Origin: Legionella taurinensis
GTDB lineage: Bacteria; Pseudomonadota; Gammaproteobacteria; Legionellales; Legionellaceae
DNA length: 64,000 nucleotides
NCBI RefSeq assembly: GCF_900452865.1
Contig: NZ_UGOZ01000001.1
Coordinates: forward strand, 1,922,001 to 1,986,000
Direction: 5' to 3'
Shown: piece by piece, positions 54,427-62,675 of the stretch
Layout: every line of letters begins with the position of its first letter
Numbering within the stretch: the first letter of the stretch is position 1
The notes under the pieces: generated by a model
Database searches by the model: none
What the model was told of the DNA's origin: nothing
What the model saw: only the letters and a program-made list of their open reading frames with translations
Position numbers and translations under genes: made by a program

Positions 54427-55141
54427 TTTAATTGCCGACTGGCCAGCCCCTGCGACAATTCGCGCCCTCACCACATTAAGGCACTCGGGTTTTAGCCAGC
54501 CGCCCTATGACAAAAATAACCTGGGTCTGCACGTAGGCGACAACCCGGAACATGTGCTGCGAAACCGCCGCGAATTGGTAGACAGCCTGCGTCTGCCCGG
54601 TGAACCGGCCTGGCTTGACCAGACGCACAGCACCACCTGCGTGGTGGTGGAAGAAAACCACAATCGCCGCGCCGATGCCGCCATCACCCGTGATAAGCAA
54701 CAGGTTTTAGCCATCATGACCGCCGATTGCCTCCCTATCCTGCTCTGCAACCGGCAAGGAACGGAAATTGCTGCCATCCATGCCGGCTGGCGTGGTCTGG
54801 TCAATGGCATCGTTGAAAACACGGTACAGGCCATGCAGAGTCAACCAGCCGATCTCATGGCCTGGATAGGACCTGGGATTTGCCAATCCTGCTATGAGGT
54901 TGGCGATGACATGCGCAGTCAGTTTAAAAGCCGTTATGATTTTTCATTGCCCGCTTTTCAAAAAAAGGACAGCAAATGGTTAGCCGATTTACCCGGTTTA
55001 GCTGCTCTGGTTTTGGAAAATTTGTCCATTCCTACTGTTTCGAAGTCTAATCTTTGCACTTTTGAGCAAAAAAATGACTTCTATTCCTATCGCCGCGAGC
55101 CACAAACAGGTAGAATGGCCACTTTAATTTGGTTCACTTAA
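54410..55141 (+). CDS. pgeF: Peptidoglycan editing factor PgeF (YfiH/laccase-domain)
   Basis: This 243-residue protein is of the Cu-oxidase_4/YfiH family. The zinc ligands are visible in LDQTHSTTC (His), MTADCLPILL (Cys) and AAIHAGWRGLVNGIVE (His). WIGPGICQSCYEVGDD is also typical. PgeF removes wrongly incorporated L-Ser from peptidoglycan precursors, and related proteins act on purine nucleosides. It starts inside the end of rluD, matching the common rluD-pgeF pairing in gammaproteobacteria. Confidence 0.9.
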   Translation: MSTLSNLIADWPAPATIRALTTLRHSGFSQPPYDKNNLGLHVGDNPEHVLRNRRELVDSLRLPGEPAWLDQTHSTTCVVVEENHNRRADAAITRDKQQVLAIMTADCLPILLCNRQGTEIAAIHAGWRGLVNGIVENTVQAMQSQPADLMAWIGPGICQSCYEVGDDMRSQFKSRYDFSLPAFQKKDSKWLADLPGLAALVLENLSIPTVSKSNLCTFEQKNDFYSYRREPQTGRMATLIWFT

Positions 55142-55156
55142 ACGCTCGGAAAAACT

Positions 55157-56524
55157 ATGTCTCGTAAATTACTTTCATTTCTGACCGGTTTACTTTTCAT
55201 TGGCCTGACGGCTTCCGCTGCCGCCGATGATAATAAAACCATCACTACCTTAGCCCCCGTTCTTAAGAACGTGATGCCAGCCATTGTCAACGTCGCTGTC
55301 CAGGGGGTTATACCTGCCGGTCCCCCTGCCGCAGACAATGACGATGACGACAATGAACGCCAGCAGCTCACCCCTGAAAAACCGCGCAAATTTCAAAGCA
55401 TCGGTTCCGGTGTCATCGTCGATCCCAAAAACGGGGTCATCATTACCAATGATCACGTCATCCGTAACGCCACGCTCATCACCGTGACCTTGAATGACGG
55501 CCGCCGTCTCAAGGCAAAATTGATTGGCAGCGACAGTGAAACCGATCTGGCGGTGTTGAAAATCGACGCGAAAAACTTAAAGAGTCTGCCCATTGGTGAT
55601 TCAGACAAAGCCGAAGTCGGTGATTTTGTGGTCGCCATTGGTAACCCCTTCGGTTTAAACAGCTTCGGCAACAGCCAATCCGCTACTTTTGGGATTATCA
55701 GTGCAATGAAGCGCAGCGATTTAAACATCGAAGGCATTGAAAACTTCATCCAGACGGATGCCGCCATTAACCCCGGAAACTCAGGCGGCGCCCTGGTTAA
55801 CGCCCGCGGTGAACTTATCGGGATTAATACAGCGATTCTGTCGCCCTATGGCGGCAATGTGGGCATCGGCTTTGCCATCCCGGTCAACATGGCGAAAGAC
55901 GTGGTGCAGCAATTAATCAAATTTGGGTCAATCCATCGCGGCCTGATGGGCATTTTTGTCCAGCACTTAACGCCAGAACTGGCTCAGGCGATGGGCTATC
56001 CTGAAGATTTTCAGGGCGCACTGGTTTCTCAGGTGAATGAAAAATCCCCGGCTGAACGCGCCGGATTAAAACCGGGCGATATCATTACCCAGATTAACAA
56101 CACTAAAATTACCCAGGCGACCCAGGTCAAAACTACCATCAGCCTGCTGCGTGTCGGCAGCGACGCCAAAATCACGGTGAAGCGCGATGGCAAGGAATTA
56201 ACCTTAAACGCGGTGGTAACCGACATTAAAAAGCACGAGCAGGAATTGCAGGCCACCAATCCTTTCCTTTACGGCCTTGCCTTAAGGAACTTTGAGCAGG
56301 ATTCGCCTCTGCATGGCCATGTGGTCGGTATTCAGGTGGTAGGCGCATCGGAAAGCAGCGCCGGCTGGCGCGCAGGCTTACGTCCTGGCGACATCATCAT
56401 CAGCGCCAACAAGGAACGCACCCCCAATGTGAAGACCCTGCAAACGATTGCGTCTCAGAAAAAACAACAATTGCTGGTTCAGGTTTTACGTGACGCCGGC
56501 GCGTTGTATATTCTAATCATCTAG
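55157..56524 (+). CDS. degQ: Do/DegP-DegQ family periplasmic serine protease
   Basis: This 455-residue protein has a signal peptide (LLSFLTGLLFIGLTASAAA), a trypsin-like domain with the catalytic His in IITNDHVIRNA, Asp in SETDLAVLKID and Ser in DAAINPGNSGGALVN, and two PDZ domains (LVSQVNEKSPAERAGLKPGDIITQINN and a second near residue 400 with AGWRAGLRPGDIIISAN). It degrades or chaperones misfolded envelope proteins. DegP and DegQ cannot be told apart with certainty; the moderate loop length suggests DegQ. Confidence 0.88.
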   Translation: MSRKLLSFLTGLLFIGLTASAAADDNKTITTLAPVLKNVMPAIVNVAVQGVIPAGPPAADNDDDDNERQQLTPEKPRKFQSIGSGVIVDPKNGVIITNDHVIRNATLITVTLNDGRRLKAKLIGSDSETDLAVLKIDAKNLKSLPIGDSDKAEVGDFVVAIGNPFGLNSFGNSQSATFGIISAMKRSDLNIEGIENFIQTDAAINPGNSGGALVNARGELIGINTAILSPYGGNVGIGFAIPVNMAKDVVQQLIKFGSIHRGLMGIFVQHLTPELAQAMGYPEDFQGALVSQVNEKSPAERAGLKPGDIITQINNTKITQATQVKTTISLLRVGSDAKITVKRDGKELTLNAVVTDIKKHEQELQATNPFLYGLALRNFEQDSPLHGHVVGIQVVGASESSAGWRAGLRPGDIIISANKERTPNVKTLQTIASQKKQQLLVQVLRDAGALYILII

Positions 56525-56534
56525 TCTTAAAGAC

Positions 56535-56556
56535 GGGCAAGTCGCCAGGCTTGCCC
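56535..56556 (+). terminator. Stem-loop after degQ
   Basis: GGGCAAG (56535-56541) pairs with CTTGCCC (56550-56556) around an eight-base loop, ten bases beyond the stop codon. It is followed by A-rich rather than T-rich sequence. Confidence 0.5.
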
Positions 56557-56593
56557 ACTCTCTAAAAAAATTAAAAAATTAAGCATCTAACTC

Positions 56594-56622
56594 TTGACAG
56601 AATTCCTCATAAACGACAAAAT
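56594..56622 (+). promoter_or_regulatory. Promoter of the tRNA gene
   Basis: A perfect TTGACA (56594-56599) and CAAAAT (56617-56622) with 17-base spacing lie just upstream of the tRNA. Confidence 0.5.
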
Positions 56623-56635
56623 CACGGCCTCTTGT

Positions 56636-56712
56636 GGCTATGTAGCTCAGCCGGTTAGAGCGCGGCACTCATAATGCTGAGGTCGGTGGTTCGAGTCCAC
56701 CCATAGCCACCA
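56636..56712 (+). tRNA. tRNA-Met (CAT anticodon, elongator type)
   Basis: The 77-base sequence folds as a cloverleaf: acceptor GGCTATG with CATAGCC, D arm with AGCTCAGCCGGTTAGAGC, anticodon loop CTCATAA with anticodon CAT, T arm GGTGG-TTCGAGT-CCACC, discriminator A, and an encoded CCA. The similarity to E. coli elongator tRNA-Met (acceptor and anticodon loop) favours Met. A tRNA-Ile with lysidine at C34 is possible because it has the same gene anticodon. Confidence 0.85.
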
Positions 56713-56864
56713 TTTCCAATCCCGTCGGTCTTACTTGACTCCTGCTCCAACGCGTTTCAATCCAGATGCCCTTTATTTAATTAATACCCTGATTATTCGA
56801 AAACGCTATTGAAACCGTGTAAATTTGGTTATGATGTCATAATTGCTTATTTCAGTGTTGCTTG

Positions 56865-59219
56865 ATGCGTAAGATTTTATCATTAATCCTGGTTTCACTT
56901 GGTTTGGCCTGTGCTTATGCGACAACAGTTGCTATCAAAAACATAGCAATTGATGGACGACCTGCCTATGAGCTCAATGCCGGGCATTTTACCAATGAAA
57001 ACAGCGCCCTGCAGTTGAAACTCAAATTGTCTTCCACACTGAAACAACCGGTAACCATCGAGCATGACAAAAGTCAAAACGTCTATGTTGTTAAAATTGG
57101 TCCGATTGAAGAATATAGCGTGGCTCAAAACATCAAGCAGTTGTTAAATCACGAGACCACGTCAACCAGTACTGACGCCCCGCCACCCCAGGCACCGCAA
57201 CTGCCGCCGGGTGAGACAGAAAACAGTGAAAAAAAATTATGGAATCTTCGCAATGCAGACATCCGGGCGGTCATTGCCGAGGTATCCCGCGTCACCGGCA
57301 AAAATTTTATTATTGACCCGCGTGTCCAGGGAAAAATTTCCATTGTCTCCTCAACGCCGATGTCCAATAACGAACTGTATCAGGTGTTTCTGTCCGTGCT
57401 GCAGGTTTCAGGTTACGCCGCCATTCCCAGTGGCGACGTCATCAAGATTATCCCCAACATCGATGCCAAAACCGTCTCGTCTGATTTATTAAGCCAGATG
57501 CGCCATCCGCCGCGGGGCGATGACATGATGGTGGTCGTTGTGCCGGTGCGTTATGTCCCCGCCGAACAACTGGTGCCTGTGTTGCGCCCCCTGATGCCGC
57601 AATGGAGCAGCATCTCTGCCTATGCGCCGTCCAACATGCTGATTCTTTCCGGGCGTGCAAGCAACATTAAAAGTCTCGCCAACATTATCAAACAGGTCGA
57701 CAGTTCGTCCGCCAATGACATTGACATGGTCAGACTGCGGCATGCTTTAGCCATGGATGTCGCAGCGACCCTTAAGGATTTAATCAAATCGCAACCCGGC
57801 AGCGGCCATGCGCAAACCATGATTGCCGCCGATGATCGCAGCAATGCCATCCTAATCAGCGGCAGCCGTACCGAACGCATTAAACTGCGCCTGCTGATTG
57901 CCGGCCTTGACCGGCAGAGCCCTAACGGCACGAACAGCAATACTCAGGTTGTTTACTTAAATTATTTGCGGGCGGAGGATTTAGTTCCTATCCTCGCCGG
58001 CATTGCTCAAGCGAATTTCAGCGGCAACGTCGGCACAACCATCGGCACAATTACCCGTCCTGAACTGGACAGCACCAATCCAGCCTCTAACCTCGTGAAC
58101 AATTCATCCTCCGGGGGTTATGGTGGCAACAGCGGCGGCATGACGCAACCGGCTCAACCGCCGGCGGCTAATCCGGCGGCAACGCCCAATACCACCGGTG
58201 CCAGCACTCAGAGCGAGGGATCGACTAAACCCACGGTGCAAATTATTGCCGAGCCCAATACCAACTCCATCATACTTAATGCACCGGCCAGTTTAATCCG
58301 CATTTTAAAAGGCGTCATTCGTCAATTGGATATTCGTCCTGCGCAATTACTAATCGAAGCGCTGGTGGCCGAAGTGGATGCCAGTGACGTCAACAGCCTC
58401 GGTATAGAGTGGGGAACCAATCAGCAAACCGGCGACCCGGGTGATTTTCGCCCAGGGTTTGCCATCATTAATAACCAGACCACCATTGATGACTTTCAGG
58501 CCCAGATTCATGCTCTGGCGCGCAAGCGCAAGGCCAATATTCTGTCCACGCCGTCCGTCGTGGTTTTAGATAATCGCCAGGCTAAAATTTTAGTCGGTAG
58601 ACAGGTGTCCGTGGCCTCCACCACCTACCCCAACAATGCCGGCGGCACTACCACGGCAAGTCCCTATGTCACCTTTGATCGGGTGAATGTCGCCCTGCAC
58701 CTGTATGTTCGCCCGCAAATCACGCGCGGTGAGGGCATCCAGTTGCAGATTGATCAGGGCAACGACACCGTGGATCCAGCCAGCACGCTGGATACGACCA
58801 ACCCGGTCTTTAAAATCAGTAGCATTGTCACCTCGGTTCATGTGGAAAGCGGCGACATTGTGGTGCTCGGCGGTTTAACTCAGGACAGTCTGGGTAATGA
58901 TGATAACCGCCTGCCGATATTGGGTGATATTCCAGGCATTGGCCGTCTTTTCCAGCACAATATCCGCAACCGCGAAAAACGTGTGCTCATGGTCTTTATC
59001 CGTCCAATCATTTTAACAACGGAAGCGGATGCGGTGCATTTAAGCGGCGGCAAGTACAATGACTTACGGCAATCGCAGCTCGACTTCCTCCGCTCTCAGG
59101 AAACGTATCACAAACATGATGATGAAACCGTGCTGCCGCCTCTGAAATCCGCGGATTTGCCACGGCCATTCCAGAATCGCTTAGTGCAACGCAGCACCAC
59201 GATAGTCACGACGAAATAG
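56865..59219 (+). CDS. lspD: Type II secretion outer-membrane secretin LspD (GspD)
   Basis: This 784-residue protein has a signal peptide (MRKILSLILVSLGLACAYA). A region of about residues 25-95 resembles a SPOR-like fold (SVAQNIKQLL, VYVVKIGPI). The secretin N0 domain follows (WNLRNADIRAVIAEVSRVTGKNFIIDPRVQGKISIVSS), then N1-N3 domains (VQIIAEPNTNSIILNAP; a Gly/Ser/Asn/Pro-rich insert at about 405-450), and the secretin core with LIEALVAEVDASDVNSLGIEWG and GDIVVLGGLTQDS. It forms the outer-membrane pore that exports GamA and other enzymes. The ATG at 56865 is chosen over the TTG before it. It lies two bases before lspE; a weak promoter (TTGAAA, 15 bases, TATGAT) is at 56809-56835. Confidence 0.93.
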   Translation: MRKILSLILVSLGLACAYATTVAIKNIAIDGRPAYELNAGHFTNENSALQLKLKLSSTLKQPVTIEHDKSQNVYVVKIGPIEEYSVAQNIKQLLNHETTSTSTDAPPPQAPQLPPGETENSEKKLWNLRNADIRAVIAEVSRVTGKNFIIDPRVQGKISIVSSTPMSNNELYQVFLSVLQVSGYAAIPSGDVIKIIPNIDAKTVSSDLLSQMRHPPRGDDMMVVVVPVRYVPAEQLVPVLRPLMPQWSSISAYAPSNMLILSGRASNIKSLANIIKQVDSSSANDIDMVRLRHALAMDVAATLKDLIKSQPGSGHAQTMIAADDRSNAILISGSRTERIKLRLLIAGLDRQSPNGTNSNTQVVYLNYLRAEDLVPILAGIAQANFSGNVGTTIGTITRPELDSTNPASNLVNNSSSGGYGGNSGGMTQPAQPPAANPAATPNTTGASTQSEGSTKPTVQIIAEPNTNSIILNAPASLIRILKGVIRQLDIRPAQLLIEALVAEVDASDVNSLGIEWGTNQQTGDPGDFRPGFAIINNQTTIDDFQAQIHALARKRKANILSTPSVVVLDNRQAKILVGRQVSVASTTYPNNAGGTTTASPYVTFDRVNVALHLYVRPQITRGEGIQLQIDQGNDTVDPASTLDTTNPVFKISSIVTSVHVESGDIVVLGGLTQDSLGNDDNRLPILGDIPGIGRLFQHNIRNREKRVLMVFIRPIILTTEADAVHLSGGKYNDLRQSQLDFLRSQETYHKHDDETVLPPLKSADLPRPFQNRLVQRSTTIVTTK

Positions 59220-59221
59220 CA

Positions 59222-60703
59222 ATGAACGAGCCTGAAAACATCAAGCGATTACCCTATGGCTTTGCCAAAAACCACGGGCTGGTTGCTGTCGCCAAAGACG
59301 AGGGGACGCTGCTTTATCACCTCCCCAATTTGTCGCTGACAGCGCTGGCTGAAGCGAAACGCCTGTTGCAACACCGGTTGACGCTCCAGGAAGTCAGCGA
59401 ACATGAATTCCAACAGCATTTGGCGCAATGTTATCAATCGCAATCTTCCGTTCTTGATGCGGCCATCGACATGGAAGGCGATTTTGATCTCTCGCAATTT
59501 GCGGATCAACTTTCCAACAGCGAAGATTTACTGGATAACAAGGATGACGCACCCATTATCCGCCTGATCAATGCCCTGTTTACCCAGGCCATTAAACAGA
59601 AAGCCTCGGATATCCACATTGAAACCTACGAAAACCGCGTGATTGCCCGCAACCGCATTGACGGGGTGCTTCATGAAGTGCTGGAAATTCAGCGTGCTAT
59701 CGCACCCCTGCTCATTTCCCGCGTCAAAGTAATGGCTAAACTGGATATCGCTGAAAAACGCATTCCTCAGGATGGCCGTATTGCCCTTCGCATCGGCGGT
59801 CATAATATTGATGTGCGGGTATCCACCCTGCCGTCCAATTATGGCGAGCGCATCGTACTCCGGATCCTGGACAAACAGGCTGCGCAACTGGATTTAAACC
59901 TGCTTGGCATGCCCGAAAGCACCTTAAGCATTATCCGGCGCATGATTGCCGAGCCCCATGGCATTATTCTATTAACCGGTCCCACCGGCTCCGGTAAAAC
60001 CACGTCGCTTTATGCCATGCTGACGGAATTAAACGAAGTCAGCCGCAACATCCTTACTATCGAAGATCCGATTGAGTACGACCTGCCCGGCATTGGCCAG
60101 ACCCAGGTCAATACCAAAGTGGAAATGACCTTTGCCAAAGGCTTACGCGCGATCTTACGGCAGGATCCGGATGTGGTGATGATTGGGGAGATCCGCGATC
60201 TGGAAACGGCTGAAATCGCGGTGCAGGCAAGTCTCACCGGCCATTTGGTGCTTTCGACGCTGCACACCAACAGTGCGCTCGGCGCCATTACCCGTCTGCG
60301 TGACATGGGGGTGGAATCCTTTCTGCTCTCATCCAGCCTGGTGGGACTCATCGCGCAGCGTCTGGTAAGAAAATTATGTTCCTTTTGCAAAGTACCGCAT
60401 GTGCTCAGGGATGATGAACTTGAATTGATGAATCTCCCTAAAAATTCCGAAAAAATCACGGTCTATGAACCTAAAGGCTGTACGGAGTGCAATAACTTAG
60501 GCTATCGCGGCAGAACCGGGATTTATGAATTGATTGAAATCGATGAGACGTTGAGGCGCATGATCCACCGCGATGAGAATCTGCAGGTGCTTGAAGACTA
60601 CCTCCGCCCCAATAATCCCAGCATCCGTCAGGACGGTTTCAAACGCGTACTGATGGGCGATACGTCCCTGGCTGAAATTCTGCGCGTGACCAGCCAGCAT
60701 TAA
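59222..60703 (+). CDS. lspE: Type II secretion ATPase LspE (GspE)
   Basis: This 493-residue cytoplasmic ATPase has an N-terminal GspE domain, Walker A GPTGSGKTTSLYAML at about residue 258, an Asp box and Walker B region (RQDPDVVMIGEIRDLETAEIAVQASLTGHLVLSTLHTN), and a C-terminal zinc-binding segment with CSFC and CTEC pairs. It powers pseudopilus assembly. lspD-lspE pairing away from the other lsp genes is as in L. pneumophila. Its stop overlaps the end of the convergent gene by four bases. Confidence 0.95.
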   Translation: MNEPENIKRLPYGFAKNHGLVAVAKDEGTLLYHLPNLSLTALAEAKRLLQHRLTLQEVSEHEFQQHLAQCYQSQSSVLDAAIDMEGDFDLSQFADQLSNSEDLLDNKDDAPIIRLINALFTQAIKQKASDIHIETYENRVIARNRIDGVLHEVLEIQRAIAPLLISRVKVMAKLDIAEKRIPQDGRIALRIGGHNIDVRVSTLPSNYGERIVLRILDKQAAQLDLNLLGMPESTLSIIRRMIAEPHGIILLTGPTGSGKTTSLYAMLTELNEVSRNILTIEDPIEYDLPGIGQTQVNTKVEMTFAKGLRAILRQDPDVVMIGEIRDLETAEIAVQASLTGHLVLSTLHTNSALGAITRLRDMGVESFLLSSSLVGLIAQRLVRKLCSFCKVPHVLRDDELELMNLPKNSEKITVYEPKGCTECNNLGYRGRTGIYELIEIDETLRRMIHRDENLQVLEDYLRPNNPSIRQDGFKRVLMGDTSLAEILRVTSQH

Positions 60704-62595
60704 TCCTCTTCTTCAAACAGGCGAATCGCATTCGGCTGCGTCTCCATGACGAATAGTTTCTCCGCTTGAGGAGGAACAGCAACAGCAGCCGGTGGTGTTG
60801 CCTGAGCGACCGGGGTGAGCTGCGAAACAAACAGGTCATTGCTTAAATCAAGATTTTCCTCTACCACCTCCGCCGTACCGGGATTGAGCGCGGACGCTTT
60901 TAACAGGCGCTTCGTTTTTGATTCAATGAAATACATGACATCATCGACGATATCAAGCCCCTGAGGTTCTGAAAGATTACCGACCAGTACTTCTTTAATA
61001 CGCGGATTAGCCAGCGAAATGCGACTGATTTTCCCGCTGTTGGCCATACCCGCGGTTGTCTGACCTAACTCAACGACATAGACATACCCCTGATAAATTT
61101 TAAGCTTCGTCGGCGCATCCAATCCTGAGGCAAAGGATTCCACCACGACGTTACTGGATTCAATGCCGCCATTATGAAAAATTTTAACAATCGTGCCATC
61201 CAGTAAACTGGCCGCCAGATAATACTCCCCTCCATTGTTTTCTACCCGCACGGTAGAGGAGGGTTGCTTATACCATAATCCGGTGTAATCACCGGTCAGG
61301 GTTTGATCATGGATAGAGTAATCTGCACGATTCAGAACCAGAATATTGCCAAGAAACATGTCGGTTAAAATGATTTTCCCTTCTTCACGAGCATCGAGGG
61401 TTAAACTGGTTGCATGAAAATTAAGATTGGTAAGGCCTGAATTAAAATCTGAAAACACAAAGCGGCTTTCAAGACTGGCATCCTGGGCATTGAATTCCTT
61501 AACCGAAGCGAGATCCGTCACATACAGGGAACGCCGATCCGAATCGTAGGCAAAATCCCACATTTGTGCTACCGGCGAATCAAACAGAATCTCCGTTGCA
61601 CGGGTCGCGACATCAATTTCAAAAATCTGATTCTGATTATTGCTGACGTAGACTTTATCCCCGGAGCGATCCAGCGTCAGATTATCAAGTCCAGGTGGAA
61701 GCGTTGCTAACAGCACGGTTTCATCGCTCAAGGGATTATGCCGGTAAACATGACCAGTACGTCTTCCGATAAAATAAACCCGGCCATCCCGGTCTACTTT
61801 CACAGCAGCGGGTTTATCGATGTTTTCAACCAAGGGCGTCACCACCCCGGTTTCCACATTAATGACCACAATTTGTCCATGCACCACATCGGGTGCATAA
61901 AGCAATCCATCCGGGCCAAACTGAAATGAATTAAGCCACCTCCCTTCCGGTAAAAAGGGCAATAAGGGGATGGGGCGCGGCAAGGAGCCCCGCCAATCCA
62001 ATTCATAAAGATTGTAAGGATCAAACCCTGCGACATAGAGGCGATCATTCTGACGTCGATAAGCAATGCCGTCAACGCCCAACAAGCTAGGCCCAAATGT
62101 TGCCTTGTACAGTCCGGTTTCCGGCAATAATTGAAAGGCCTCCATATTGGATTGAATGACACTGCCATTAGTAAGTACGGTAATCACCCGGCCATCCAAA
62201 AAACTGCTGATGGCAATCCCTCCCGGAACGTCACGCGAGGGATTCGGCGGGATAATGGTCAAATCCAAAGGAAAACTGCTCACTTCAGACAGGGTATAAA
62301 AAACACCCTCAAACTGTTTTTCAATCACATTAAACAGCCTGATGACTTTGGGGGCTGATGCCGTCAGCAATTGATTATTATTGCGGGTGGTAAGGCCATA
62401 AGAGCCCTTGGTTTCTTCAGTCGATTGCAGGAAAAGCGAGGTGCTGCGTGCATGCGCCGTGGCTTGATGAACAGGCCATGCGGCCAGGAGACTGGTGAAA
62501 ACTAAAAGACAACCCCTTAACCGCAATCCCTTGTTGGCGGGCCGACTCACAAAAAAAGGGGTTACGTCACTACAGGGCTTATCAGCAATGATCAT
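60700..62595 (-). CDS. Exported beta-propeller (NHL/SMP-30-like) protein
   Basis: This 631-residue protein has a signal-type segment after a basic stretch (LRGCLLVFTSLLAAWPVHQATAHA, at about residues 26-50). The rest shows repeated strands of a beta-propeller: LDNLTLDRSGDKVYVSNNQNQIFEIDV, AAVKVDRDGRVYFIGRRTGHVYRH, AQMWDFAYDSDRRSLYVTDLASV and LKIYQGYVYVVELGQTT. No enzyme signature is seen. A binding, lactonase-like or structural role is possible. The true start may be later than 62595, at the basic region just before the signal. It may be a type II secretion substrate, but that is only suggested by its position beside lspDE. Confidence 0.7.
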   Translation of the reverse strand: MIIADKPCSDVTPFFVSRPANKGLRLRGCLLVFTSLLAAWPVHQATAHARSTSLFLQSTEETKGSYGLTTRNNNQLLTASAPKVIRLFNVIEKQFEGVFYTLSEVSSFPLDLTIIPPNPSRDVPGGIAISSFLDGRVITVLTNGSVIQSNMEAFQLLPETGLYKATFGPSLLGVDGIAYRRQNDRLYVAGFDPYNLYELDWRGSLPRPIPLLPFLPEGRWLNSFQFGPDGLLYAPDVVHGQIVVINVETGVVTPLVENIDKPAAVKVDRDGRVYFIGRRTGHVYRHNPLSDETVLLATLPPGLDNLTLDRSGDKVYVSNNQNQIFEIDVATRATEILFDSPVAQMWDFAYDSDRRSLYVTDLASVKEFNAQDASLESRFVFSDFNSGLTNLNFHATSLTLDAREEGKIILTDMFLGNILVLNRADYSIHDQTLTGDYTGLWYKQPSSTVRVENNGGEYYLAASLLDGTIVKIFHNGGIESSNVVVESFASGLDAPTKLKIYQGYVYVVELGQTTAGMANSGKISRISLANPRIKEVLVGNLSEPQGLDIVDDVMYFIESKTKRLLKASALNPGTAEVVEENLDLSNDLFVSQLTPVAQATPPAAVAVPPQAEKLFVMETQPNAIRLFEEED

Positions 62596-62675
62596 TACTT
62601 TGAGCTCCCGGACTTAAGCAGAATTTACGTTTAATCAACGATAAACTAACTATAGTCCAAGAGCCCTGAATGTGC

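Noticed and set aside
56636-56712. Assignment of the CAT tRNA as tRNA-Ile (lysidine type)
   Set aside because: The acceptor and anticodon arms look more like elongator tRNA-Met; lysidine modification cannot be read from DNA, so the alternative is only noted.
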